In this document: piece after piece, positions 1 through 12,300 of the stretch
Position numbering within the stretch: position 1 is the first letter of the stretch
Layout: every line of letters begins with the position of its first letter
NCBI GenBank assembly: GCA_023634235.1
Contig: JAMKCF010000014.1
Span: 5,915,001-5,979,000 of the forward strand
DNA length: 64,000 bases
Origin: Pisaster brevispinus
Lineage: Eukaryota > Echinodermata > Asteroidea > Forcipulatida > Asteriidae
Direction of reading: 5' to 3'
Position numbers and translations under genes: made by a program
The notes under the pieces: generated by a model
Seen by the model: only the letters and a program-made list of their open reading frames with translations
Database searches by the model: none
What the model was told of the DNA's origin: nothing

Positions 1-839
1 CTTTTACTTTTTGAACTAACACTGTCCGTCATTTGGTGGAGTCCAAAATTTGACTCCACAAAATGGCGGAACGGAACGATTTGAACGAAATTAACAGTTA
101 CGTTCTTTTGTTACAGAAAAGTAAATGAGTGCGCAATATTACATATATTGTATAATTTATTTACTTACTTACATAATTACATATTTATGACTGAAACTCA
201 ATAAAAATTGATTCATAATATTAAAAAACACACCTTTTGATCAGTGTCACGCTTGGCAAAATGCCGAGTTTCATGAAAAGCCTCTATAAGCGTCTAAGAG
301 CTCGAAAACATTATTGCAGAGGCTCGAGTTAATTTGCGAAATAATTTCGTGCACTCAAAATGATTTCGAGAGTACGAAATGATGTTGCGATTATTTACCT
401 CGAGCTTGCACACAAAATAAACTATTTTGAGCATTCAAAATAATTTCGAGCGAAATGATTTCGAGGGCACGAAATGATTTTAGGCCTAGATTATGTTTGT
501 GTCGCTCTTTACGATGTAGGTAAGAGCACAATGTGAAGCTTGCACTGGTTGATAGCTACTAAACTTCAAAGGGTCATACGTACACAGTGCGTACGCATTA
601 CGCAATAACGTGTGTAGCTTTGTTCTCGTCCTAATTGGTGGCTATGGCTGGATCGCCGCGTCATCATGCGTTGAAATACAGGATGTCGTTAGCAACACTC
701 TTAGCAGCAGTCGATAGACGAAGATGCAGCCGTCAATTCGTATACGTCCTTAACCTCTCTAATCATAAAACTGAACGCAAGCGTTATCTCTTATTATATA
801 GCTTACACTTTTTGTACAATGCGATTACATAGTCGTGTT
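1..839. other. Gene-free stretch with degenerate repeats
   Basis: No coding region is supported. Between about 300 and 485 a short motif of the type ATTTCGWG/CGAAATGATTT recurs in several degenerate copies, looking like an eroded subterminal repeat array. The 635-832 reading frame has no recognisable protein content. Confidence 0.4.
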
Positions 840-900
840 ACCGTGGTCCAGTGGTTAGACTGCAGGACTTGGAATCGCAAGGTTGTGGGTTCGAATCCTA
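840..900 (+). repeat. tRNA-derived SINE head
   Basis: An A-box-like block (TGGTCCAGTGGTTAGAC) is followed about 30 bases later by a B-box (GGGTTCGAATCC), the internal promoter layout of a tRNA gene. The ends do not pair into a 7-bp acceptor stem, so this is a tRNA-derived retroposon head rather than a functional tRNA. Confidence 0.6.
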
Positions 901-3201
901 TAAGCTAACCGCTGATTTCACAATGACTAGAATAAGTACTGCCGTCTGTATTGAATCACAATTTATTGGTTTGTGCAATTCATAATCATAGACGTTTAAC
1001 AAATGTTTGTTTTAAAGAGGTTTTTCTGTTGACAGATTGACATTTATATGCCCTTGATGGGAGTTTGCCGAGGTCCCTTGACGGGAAGATCATCTTATAA
1101 CAAACAAAACACCATCACAATTATTCTCCACACATCAGATCGACTTCCACAGAAAGAAAAATCAAACAGTTGCCTACAGACGCCCATCCAGTCCCATCAG
1201 GGATCTCATTTCAGCATTTCCAAATGCATTGTCTGTAGAAAGCACAACAGGGAATCTGAGTCATGTAAACCCATGATGTCGCCTGTTCCACCGTTAATAA
1301 CATTCAACATATTGCCAACTTTGTGGTGTCTTATGCAAAACACTGCGTTTCTGTGGTCATAGATTCTCAGCAAAGACTGTAGAAAACAGCCGCTTTCTCC
1401 CACCTCAATCAAGTAACAATCAAAACAGTGTTTTCGTTATGTAAGGATAATAACAGATATCAAGTAAACGACAAGGGTAAATTTTGAATAACTTGGGATT
1501 GAACAAAGAAAAATTGCCAAGAGCGGGATCTGAACCTGCGACCTCCAGGACGTTAATCGCAGGTTCAAATTCCGTTTAAATCAATTTTTCTTTGTTCAAC
1601 CCAAATTGATAATAACAAGCAAAGAAAATAGACAAGAGTCTTTGATAAAAACCGTTGTGGAAAGAGACAGCACACAGTCACAAGCAGCAGTTGAGATAAC
1701 CAATGAAGTATTGATCCCATATGATACTCGTTTGCTTTGGTCGCTGTGACTAGGGTAAATCATTAGCAAGCTTTAAAATATTATTGTGATCAATAAATGC
1801 AATCTGGAGAGTTGTTTACTGTATAATGCTGTTATACGCCATCTTAATTGTGTATAGGTGTGCTACATAGTGATGCACAATGTTGGGTTTTGTGTCAAAC
1901 CTATAATTGGTGATAATAGGCTACCTGCAGAGTGATCAACTTCGACAACAGTCTTCTATTTGGATCAAGCATACATGGTTGATTTCTTCACTATAATGGG
2001 CACCATTATACATAATAGTGATATAATAATGATGTTTAAAATAATAAAAATAAACACTACACATTTTCATGTCAAGGCAGAACATACAAAATGATTCACC
2101 ACCCAATACTTAAAATGGAAAGAAAGAAAATAATGCAATGGGATCTTCTTTTGATGGGCTGACATAAAATAATGGTGGAATCGGATTATCACAGAATATT
2201 TATGAAGACCAAACACACGTGAATTAGTTTTTGCGATGTTTTATCACAATATATTATAAACAACTTAATAACGATTAATTTATTATCCGTCTGGATTACC
2301 ATTAATATGGATATATTTTGAGACACCACATAATGTAAGATTGCGGACCGATCTCTAAAAACAATTCATTTTGAAGCTCTTGATGCTATAAAGCCTTGCA
2401 ACACTTGGAGGAATGAGGTGTTTGTGAGTGTTGACTAAAGGGTCATAGCAAGAATGAATTATGAAACACTCCTAACTATGTACGGCTGAGCGTCACACTT
2501 AGTTTGAGATGTGTTAAGTGAAGTCATCGTTGCTAAAGTACAGATTGTTACCTATATGTTGTAAGTCTATTAATATAATATGAGATTTCTGAACTTAACC
2601 ACCTGCCCACTAGACGCAATAAGATCATGTGGTTGAGCGATAGGAATCAGCGGCCATTGATATTGAACTTACCATTTGCAGTATCCCTCGCTTTGGCAAT
2701 ATTAATGTTGGCTATTTCAACAAAATCAAGGCTATACGCCAACTCACGTATAATAGTCAGAATCATTTTTGTTTGTTTTACAATTTATGACCATTTTTGT
2801 TACGACCACTAACTCCATACTAATTTACGTATATCCGGTGGGTGAACAAGTAGACTGAAAAAAATTACGAATACAAACCAATCAACACTCCAACAGACTG
2901 GTTCTGTTTTTGCATGGATTAGCAACAAGGGCCCAGTAAATCTACATTGTCATTCCTATCGATTCATTCTAATTTCCAACAGAACCTTTTAGCTAATTGG
3001 AATGTGAGTGAAGTAAGAGTAATCCACTTTCAAATTGATTTGTACTTCCCCGCTCTCTTTCCCATCCTCCTTCTCAATACAGTGTCAAGATATCATCCGG
3101 TAACGAGCGCATCCTAATGCACACTGATTACAAGGTTGCGTCCTACGAAGAAACGTGTGGTGTATACGAGAAGCTTACTCCAGAAATGAACTAGCAATGA
3201 T
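901..3201. other. Gene-free upstream region with SINE debris
   Basis: AT-rich sequence without a convincing gene. At 1505-1612 there is a tRNA-like segment present partly in both orientations, followed by CAATTTTTCTTTGTTCAACC, the same tail seen at 63449-63470, so both are pieces of one SINE family. The region also holds the unknown promoter of the MOLO1-family gene that starts at 3202. Confidence 0.45.
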
Positions 3202-3379
3202 ATGATGATATTTGGTCGTCTGTGGGCAGTACTAGCCATGTTGTGTACCAGTAGATGGGTCCTGCTTGCATCAGCCACGGACTTATACCCGAATCCTCAG
3301 AAGGATCTTTACAGATGTGGACAGAGAGGGCGCACGTCTTGGATATGTGATCCTGATCAAGTTTTGTCCTTTGAAGAAG
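3202..3379 (+). CDS. MOLO1-family gene, exon 1
   Basis: Signal peptide and start of the domain, ending within a Glu-Glu-Ala junction at donor G|GTAAAT (phase 1). The split codon is completed by CC from exon 2. Confidence 0.85.
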
Positions 3380-6300
3380 GTAAATATTTCTATTAGAATG
3401 TCTACGTTCATTGAAAATGTATTTATTTGAATACATTATCCTTCTTATGAGCGACATATTTCAATGTTAAAATTACTGTTGAGGATATCAAGCAAAAATC
3501 GAAAGGTGGTGTATATAGAGAGCCTCTAAAATTAGAGGTAAAAAATAGAACACAGCCTTCGTTCCCTTAAAACATATATTTCAAGGTAACGAAATATTTT
3601 GTAGGGAACGAAATGATCAGTTTTGTTCACACGAAAAAAATTCTTTCCCTGAAGTAATTTTGTTCCCCTGAAAGTTTTTTTCGAGGGAATGAAATACAAC
3701 TCCCGTTTTCGTTGCTGAACGGCTATCATTATATGCTGCTCTCTGTCGATGTAACATGGGCTTTACATTTGCCCATTATAACTCTAACAAAGTCATAATT
3801 ATGACTTGTGCCAAATAAGTCACATTTATGGCATATTCAAGTTATTATTTGTGGGTAAAATCAGCTAAAATTTTGACCTATATGGTGGCCCTGAAGGGAC
3901 ATCAAACATATATATTTACGTGAATATTTGCGCAAATATTCACGTTTTTTGCCCCGATTCGCAAATATTCACGTAAATATTCACGTAAAAACTTGAGGCT
4001 GAGAGCCAGATCGTGAATATTTACGTAAATATTTACATAAATATTTGCAATTGGGGGCACATATCGCAATTATTCACGGGAATATTTACGTAAATATTTG
4101 CGATCTGGCCCTCAGTCTCAAATATTTACGTGAATATTTAATTGCGAATCGGGGCAAAAAACGTGAATATTTACGCAAATATTCACGTAAATATATATGT
4201 TTGATGTCCCTTCAGGGCCACCATACCTATATCTTTAAAAGACGTAGTGCAATTATTGACAGACTCTCAATCTGTTCTTCCATGTTAATTCTTACCCGAA
4301 AAGTACACCTTAAACAAGCCGATAGCTGGGCAGATTTAATTTAATCATTGCTAGGTTGAAGTTTAATATTGTCACACTTTGAGAAGTGTACTTTGAGCCG
4401 ATGTTTGTAGGCAGAGTCTAACCTAGTGTGCTAAAGTCACCACTCTCCAAGATCTTTTAAGTATCTTCAAAGAAACTCCTCAAAGTTGCCACGAATAAAG
4501 TTCACTTGCAGTCAATCCATAAAAATTGTATGAGGTAAAGGAAATTAATACTTGTAGATTTCAAGGACAAGCGGCTGTTCTGTAAATGACCACATTGGTG
4601 TGATGGACATACCTATACACTATCTCACTTGCCCTTATCTTCCTCGTATTCCCGCAGCCATTAAAGTGAACAATACCCTCACTGATATACGACAAAAAAC
4701 CAAGTGTGCCTGCGACAACATTGCCCTTTGCGCCAATGACACTGGGCATGGCTACAGAGTGGCAGTAGCTGTTATGTCATTCATACCAACAACTCGATCG
4801 TAAGTATCTACTTAAAGCATTCTGAATTATAGTCCAAACAGTTTGACTTGTGTCGTTTTCAAACAATCCAAGTCGTTAAATTAAAGTGGATGTGAACTCA
4901 CCGACGGATATGACTGTTTACAAAGTGCTTTATTGTAACCGACCCGAACAGTTCCCTTGCATTTACTCAATACGGTATCACCATATCTGGAATACAGCCT
5001 TTCGTTTGTGCTTGTTCGAACTATTAAAGCTACGTCAATATCTGATTTGTTGAAACTAAATAAAGTATAAATTTATCTAATTCTTCTGAACAAAAAAGAA
5101 TGTCTCCCTGTGTACAATACATGTAGAAAGTTGAACACAGTTATACATGATTGGATTCGCAACATCACACCATGTAGCCTATACATCTGAGTCGGCAGTC
5201 ATCCCATGCACCATGGTCTTCCTGTTGTGTGTTTGTTTGTTGTGGTGTTTTGTGTTTGTTTGTATGTTTGTTTTTCTGTGTACATTTTAAAAATTTAATC
5301 CGCCACATAGATATCTCTATTGATAATAGAGATGTTTCATTAATCAACCTAATGTATACCTCTATAGAGATTATGTAAATATATATCTTTGTGAAATTTT
5401 ATAGAGAAATGTTTACGTTAAAAGAGAGAGAAGCCGGGTAAGTTCTGATCATTTCGGATGTTTTTATTAACAAGAACTTACCCGGCTTCTCTCTCTCTCT
5501 TCTGGAATGCTGTCCCAGTGAAGCCCCCCAACGTTACGTTTCAAGAGGCCTTTTTGCGACTCTGCACCCGACGTAGTAGTAGTCCTGGTGGTATACTTTT
5601 AGTAGATACACGAATTCTTTCAATGTTTGGCGCTTTCAATGTAGGGATCGATCCAGGCTTCAAACGAAACTTTGTTGTCAAACCTAGTGATTTTTTCAAA
5701 GCACTTGAAGGTTCAATACAGTCCTCTGAAAAGTGTGCTGAACAAATCAAAGGCCTACTTCTTGCCGAGAAGGTGAAATCCTTTCGTGTATTATTCACGA
5801 ACTTCACCCATTCCTTTGATATCGCAGGATCCCGCGGAAATTGAAAAAAATTAATCTCTGGATTCTTAGAACTATTTCTAGTGCATCCACCAACAACACA
5901 TGAAGTCGGCATTATTGTAGCTGATACACTAGAAAAAAAAGCTTCGTAAAAACTTCATGCCTCTGCAGGAAAACGCATGCATAATACACACGGAATAACA
6001 TGGCGTCTTTTGTTTACTCTCGGTTGCTCATGGGTAGTACGTCATCACTTTTCGCTGGTTTCCAAGTCCGCTGGTACTATATCGTGGATTTCATTGTGGT
6101 TTTCAATGGATCTTTGCCGGGAACCAGTACAGGGCGGAAAATTTCAAAATCGAAGAATCGAGGTCTAATTTTTTCGGTCAAATTGCAACAAAATTATTTA
6201 GAGAAAAACATGACCACAACAATAAATTGTTACCTGAACACAACATAAACAAGGTTCGATAGTAAATTTAATGTGTGAAATTTCGTTGTAGTCCATCTTT

Positions 6301-9300
6301 AAAGGTGCATTACAGGATTGGTTTTTGCTAACAAAACAGTTGCTGGCAGTGTAAGCACTTTATGTAATCCACCATATACATAAACTGACAAACCTGTAAA
6401 AGTTTGAGATCGATCAGCCATCTGGGTCACGAGAAAATAGTGAAAAACCGATTACACTTTTGCATGAAATCATTTGAATATCCAGGCATTGTCCGGGATT
6501 GCAAATTTCCCTGTATAGATTTTTGAATATCGCCCTCATGTGTTTCAGAACGGACAGCCGTTGATATACTCGTTCCTAATCGGGCTTTGGAGGTGGCTGT
6601 TTGCGGTTGTTATTGAAAGGCCACCGAAGGGTCATCCGCATAAATAATGAGGCTCTCTTTCATACGCGTACGGCACGTGTGTGGGCATGTGTGTTGCAAA
6701 CAGCATGGAGGTATATTTGCTACCTCCGAGCTCCGTGCAATCAGGATGTTCATATGAATTTGTCATTGTAAACTTGTTGAATACATTCGCTGGTTCGCGC
6801 GCGCCTTCGTTACGTGTACAAATTACCTGGAAAACACAAGTTTGGTGGATAAATGCAATCATATCTCTGGAACCCTTTATCGTACAAACTAGTCCAAAAC
6901 GGTAAAATAATCCTGAATATCTACTCCTTCATCATGTCATATTTATTTTGCATTCAGAAAACATTTTTGCCACGTCATTTTGAGGGTTTTACGTCCAGTC
7001 TTGGTCAATTTTGTATGGAGAAATTCCTAAAGTCTACCTGATTTGCAACCCGACGGCCGATTGCTTAGTCCAAAACGGATTTGGGAAGTGTACATCCTGA
7101 CCAACACACTGCTCTAACAAATTTTGTGATTGGACAAGTTTTTCCAACGTCATTTTTATCTATCACGAAACTGTTCAACCACACTCGATGTGTGTGTGTA
7201 CGCTGTATGGTATGAGTTATTTACGTGGGAAAATAAGTTTACATTTTGTACACTACATCCAGCCGGACACGTACTACAGTGTACGTGCAGCAGTTCAACC
7301 GTGGGAAAATACGCCAGTCTCATAAAAATAATTATTCCTTGTAAATGAAGGAAATTCATCCTTTGTGATTGTACTGTCAATGAACTGAAGCGGTTCTACG
7401 TTTTAAGAGTTGCGCTTTTTGTTAGATAATTAATAACAACATGAATAAATTCAAATATCACTGTCAAGTTTATTTCCATATTTTGTGTCGTACACTGATC
7501 ACGATAAAACAAGAGAGGGTCATTTACATAAACCTGACCATTTTCGAATCAACCGGCCATAGACTGAATTAAAGGAATTCAACACTGATTGTGAATGCTG
7601 CTTTAGTCTGTGACTGGCCCAAAACTTTATTTTGTTACCCTCTCCACAAAGGGAGTTCTACCTCCATGCCCTCTCACTCATGAGCTCCTCCACTCATGAG
7701 CTCCTCAACTTATACAAATTAAATTAAAATTAGTCGTGTGTCCGTGGAACTATATAGCCTAGTACATATTTTGCTCTGTGAAAAGTACATGGATTATGTG
7801 CTGCTTCTTGTTGTGCTTGACGTATGTGCATGTAGGCCTACGTGTGCGTTTAGCAGAAACGTGGCCAACTCTGCATGCGACATTTCAATTCAGTTGAAGT
7901 ACGACGCCATCTCTGCATAATGGATACTGGTATTTTCATCGACGTGGATAACTGAGATAGCGTCTTTCTGTGTTCTCTGTTGTACTTTGCTTTGATCTTT
8001 TTTGGCACTTTCAGACTGTTTAAGACGCCCTGGTTTTTTTAAAAATAGATCTTCCATTTTTGCTGATGGTCGATCTGTTCGACGTTGTCCAGATCCAGAC
8101 CCGTAACCCGGCCGCGCGAGTGTGGTGTGTGCAGAACTTCTGGCCGTGGGGACGTGTGTGACCGCGTTTAAGTTACTCTAGTTCCCTGACCAAATATTCC
8201 ATGACGTCTCTTAATGGAAATATAAGTCAGAGATTTTTGGGTCTGGGAGCCAGACTACGTTTAAGTACACAACCTCGTATTCTTGGCTCATCTCCACGGC
8301 GGGTTAATTTGGTGGCTTAAGCGAGTTCAACCATACCAGATTGGCGCGGCGAGATCGATCATATTTCAGAACGACGTTTGCTGCGAACCTAGAAACCGAC
8401 CGTTCGCGAATTATTTGCGTGTGCCGAATTGAGAGAAAAAATAACTATTATTGGTCGTGTGAGGGCAGTATCTACGAAATCGATTCAAAAAATGAATAAA
8501 ACGCTCACTGAGCGATAAACTCCAAACGGAAAATTTGTTTTATTTATTTCTCATCAAATATGACATTTCAGACAGAAATATGTCAAGGGATGTTTTCTAC
8601 TATCATCATCATTAGACCGTGTAAGTTTTATGTAAATCTGTGATCTTAGACGATTTTTTTTCTTACCAATCCTGTAATGCTCCTTTAAAGAGCGAAACCT
8701 AAAGGTAAACAACGCCAAGACAGAAAAACATCACGTCAGCAGAAACGGAATTAACACCAGATGGAAAAAGTGTAAATACTTATAGGTTCCCTACTAGACA
8801 CTGAGGAAGACATCACCAGAAGGAAAGTACTTTCGATGGTATCTTTCAACAAATTTCGAAGTATTTTCAACAGCAAGTCGATCTCCCATGCAACCAAACT
8901 CAAAACATTCCGGGCATTCATAGCATCCATATTTCTATACAACAGTGAACTATGGACACTAACCAAATTAGTCACTAGAACAGAAAAGTGACGCCTTTCA
9001 CAGGAGGCTCCTGCGTTCAATCCTCGGTCTTCAGTGGCCCAAAAAGGTGTCAAATAAAGTGCTCTATGAAAAAACAACGAGTATATTTAATTTAAAAGCT
9101 AAAACAAATTTTATAAAAATTGTAATGAGTTGTTTGATTGTTCAGATTTTTTTATAGATATCATTTAAAAACAAAGACATGGTTTTAGAAAAAAATTTAC
9201 TTTCTTTGGTTGACGAGTTTTTTCGTTCTGATACGTGCGAGACTTGCGCAGTCTATATAAGGGAAAGTTTAGTCTTACATAAAAGCGTTCATAATTTGTC

Positions 9301-12300
9301 CCTAATAGGCAGAAAATCACTGCAAGGAGCTATGCAACGTTTCTCAGGGAACAGGAATGGAAGTATGGTAGCTGTGAGGACGATGTTGTGATCGTTGTCT
9401 CCAAACTAGAAAAACAGGTAAGTTGAACCACAAAATTCTTCTTCTTGATCTGGTCGTTGATGCATCATCATTAACCTAAACCCTTCCTTTCAAGCCAATG
9501 ACTTTATGGCAAGAGGGATTGGCAATGGATGATACCAAACTAAGGCACAAAAGTACATGAATTGTATTTGGGTAGTTAGAAGATGTAAACTAAAGATGCA
9601 TTTCCCTTCTATTTTGCCACAGGCTGATGTAAAACAAAATGGATTTGAACTTTAATATTCTGATACAGAAGTTTCTTTTCAACAGTCGCGGAGAAACTTA
9701 TCACGCTGTTTTGAGACAATGGACGACAGAACTTGTCAATGTTTAGTTACCAGATACAAATGTTTTATCAATTGGGTCTGAATTAATCTGAAGTGACATT
9801 CGTGCATTGGACGTCTTTCTCTCTTAGTTTTGAAACGCTATTATAATTATGTCAAAAATCGTTCGGGGAAAAATTAGGGCGATGGAACATGAGAGCGTAA
9901 TACATACATTAATGCATCAATGCATTAATACTGTGGACTTGGTGGCTACAGCTACGGCTACAACTGTTGCTACGGGTATTGCTAGAAGGACATCCCAACA
10001 CGCGGAAAGCTAGCCATAGCCGTAGCTGATTCTGGACACGACCTAAGTTAATAGGTAATTTTAAATCGGGATAAGTGATTCGTCATAGCGAGAAAACAGA
10101 ACTAGTCTCGAATGGACTTTGCGCGACGTTGCATGGAGTCGCCGGGACAACGACGTCCTGGGCCCTTTTGGAACTACGGCTTGGGCTCCGTACCGTCCGC
10201 CAGTCTGAAGTCCCGTACCGACTTTCAACATTCTGGACGGAGCCCAAACCGGAACTGGGCCCAAGCCGTGATTACGAAAAGGGCCCTAATTTCGCGCGGT
10301 TGGTTACCGTACTGTGGTAGCAGCTTGCATGCGTGCGCGTCAAAGGATCACGACGATCGCTTGTTTCAAAAGTGAAGCGCAAATTGAGGTCGACTTAAAA
10401 AAGATAAATTGTTCAGAGTTAACAATTTGTAAATCAAGCTGTTATTTTTACCATAGTCAAGAAATGTATTAAAACAGCACAATACAATTTTGTAAACACA
10501 ATAATGTCCCAAAACAACGTTGTATTAAAGTTTATAGCGAAAATTCGTAGGCCTACGCTATCGAGGTCAATTTACACGTTTTATTAACCTAAACTGCAAA
10601 GAGTTATTTTCGCAAGATCAAAGAAGAATGAGAGGGGACCAGTTGCTAACAGAAATGTGACGGATTTTTCTCAAGTGTTGAAAGTTTTGGGATGTTTTTA
10701 ACGGAAAGGTATTTATAAATGGGAACAAAAGACTGGTGACGCAGTCTTAAACTGCCGTTTAAAATATTGCAGAGTCGTGGCTAAAGGACCGAGCCGAGCC
10801 TTGGCTCGGTCCTTTATCGCACTGCCACGACCCTGGCGGTTTTAAACGGCCGTTTAAGAACTCGTCGCCACTCTTTTATTCCCTTATTTAGTACCTCGTC
10901 GCCTGCTCTTTTATAGACCCCTTGCATAACGCAAAACGCAGCACGTACGCTGAGGTCACGCGCACGTTTTTACGGCCAAAGAGCAGCTATGATCTGCCTC
11001 CGTTTGGCCTCAGTGAGGGCACTTTTTGAGAGTGTGACGTCATATTATGCAAGGGGTCTATTTTTTTTTAATACATACGTTTTCGCCATGTGCGTACAGC
11101 TGCTGTCCCCCCCCCCCCCCCCTCCCCCAAACGTGCTGGAAATGGTAGCCACCCCAGTATGGCTTGCGCGTAATATGCACGCACGTCCGATAGTATTTTC
11201 ATTTTATATCTTTGACTATGAACCTGAACGAACATGTTGTGCTACACGAAACGCAACACTTTCATGGTACTCTCAAGTTCCATGTTCACTTTCAGGTGTC
11301 ACGGTCTCAGCTGCCCGGCGTGCTCAACTATCCGGGTGACGCAGCCGGACAGTTCAGCACGTGGTAGTCCGACCGTGCTCGGATATGGCGACAAAATCAG
11401 CGGACAACCGCCGCGTTCCCCCTTGCAGGTAGCCTTTTGTCAAGGCCTTCGTGGCTTGGACTGCTTCGTAGAGCCGCGATCCCAAGCGACTGGAATGGGA
11501 GACCACGCACGCGAGTGGCGAAGCCACGAGGCCCTTTTCCAACGTGTTTGCGGTTTCTAATGTTTTTCTTTATAATCTTGATTTTTGCTACCCAAACTGT
11601 AGCAAAATTCAAAACCAATCAGAAGCAACGGGGGTCAGCGGGTCGCGAATTTTTTTTCCCAGCGCGGTAAAGGCCAATATTTGCAACTTCGCTCCCATTG
11701 GCTTGGGTATGTCATGTGTGTATGCATTTGCTCCTTTACACGTTGTAGAGGGGGAAAGAACAGCTGCATATAATCGCTCATCACATACCCCTTTTCGTCA
11801 GCCCTGACTATTCGCAAGCTAAGTTTGCTACACTCTCTCAGAGAGGTCAAAGTTGTCAAAAGTTTAATGGAGTTTTTGAAGCAACTGGCACTAAATCCAC
11901 GTACATGTACATACGTTGCATTGCAGTACTGACTACTGTACTACCATGACTACAAAGCTACTGCACATGTATGCTACATAGCTATACACTACTTCTGTAA
12001 AGCTTCCCCTTGTCGAAACTAAGTATTCAATTGATTGGCTTTAGTTTTGAATCATATTCATAAACCTTACTTATCCTTCTCTTCAAAGAAGGACAGTCAT
12101 CTACATTGAGACGTGTGCACTCACAGTCACAGTCCATGGTCGCAGTATTGTTTTACGAACTTATGGATGGATGTACATGTATACACAAGAGCAAAAGCAA
12201 AGACATGTAGACAAAACTTTTTGCCAGTGTGTGTACATGACTTGTATGCTATGCTATCACACCGAGAGATCAGACACGTTGATCGTGTACGCGTACACAA

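Noticed and set aside
840..915. Functional tRNA gene
   Set aside because: A- and B-boxes are present but the acceptor stem does not pair; SINE head is the better reading. The same applies at 29236, 30771 and 63385.
5458..5844. 128-codon + strand frame
   Set aside because: Antisense shadow of the THAP frame and the adjoining hairpin.
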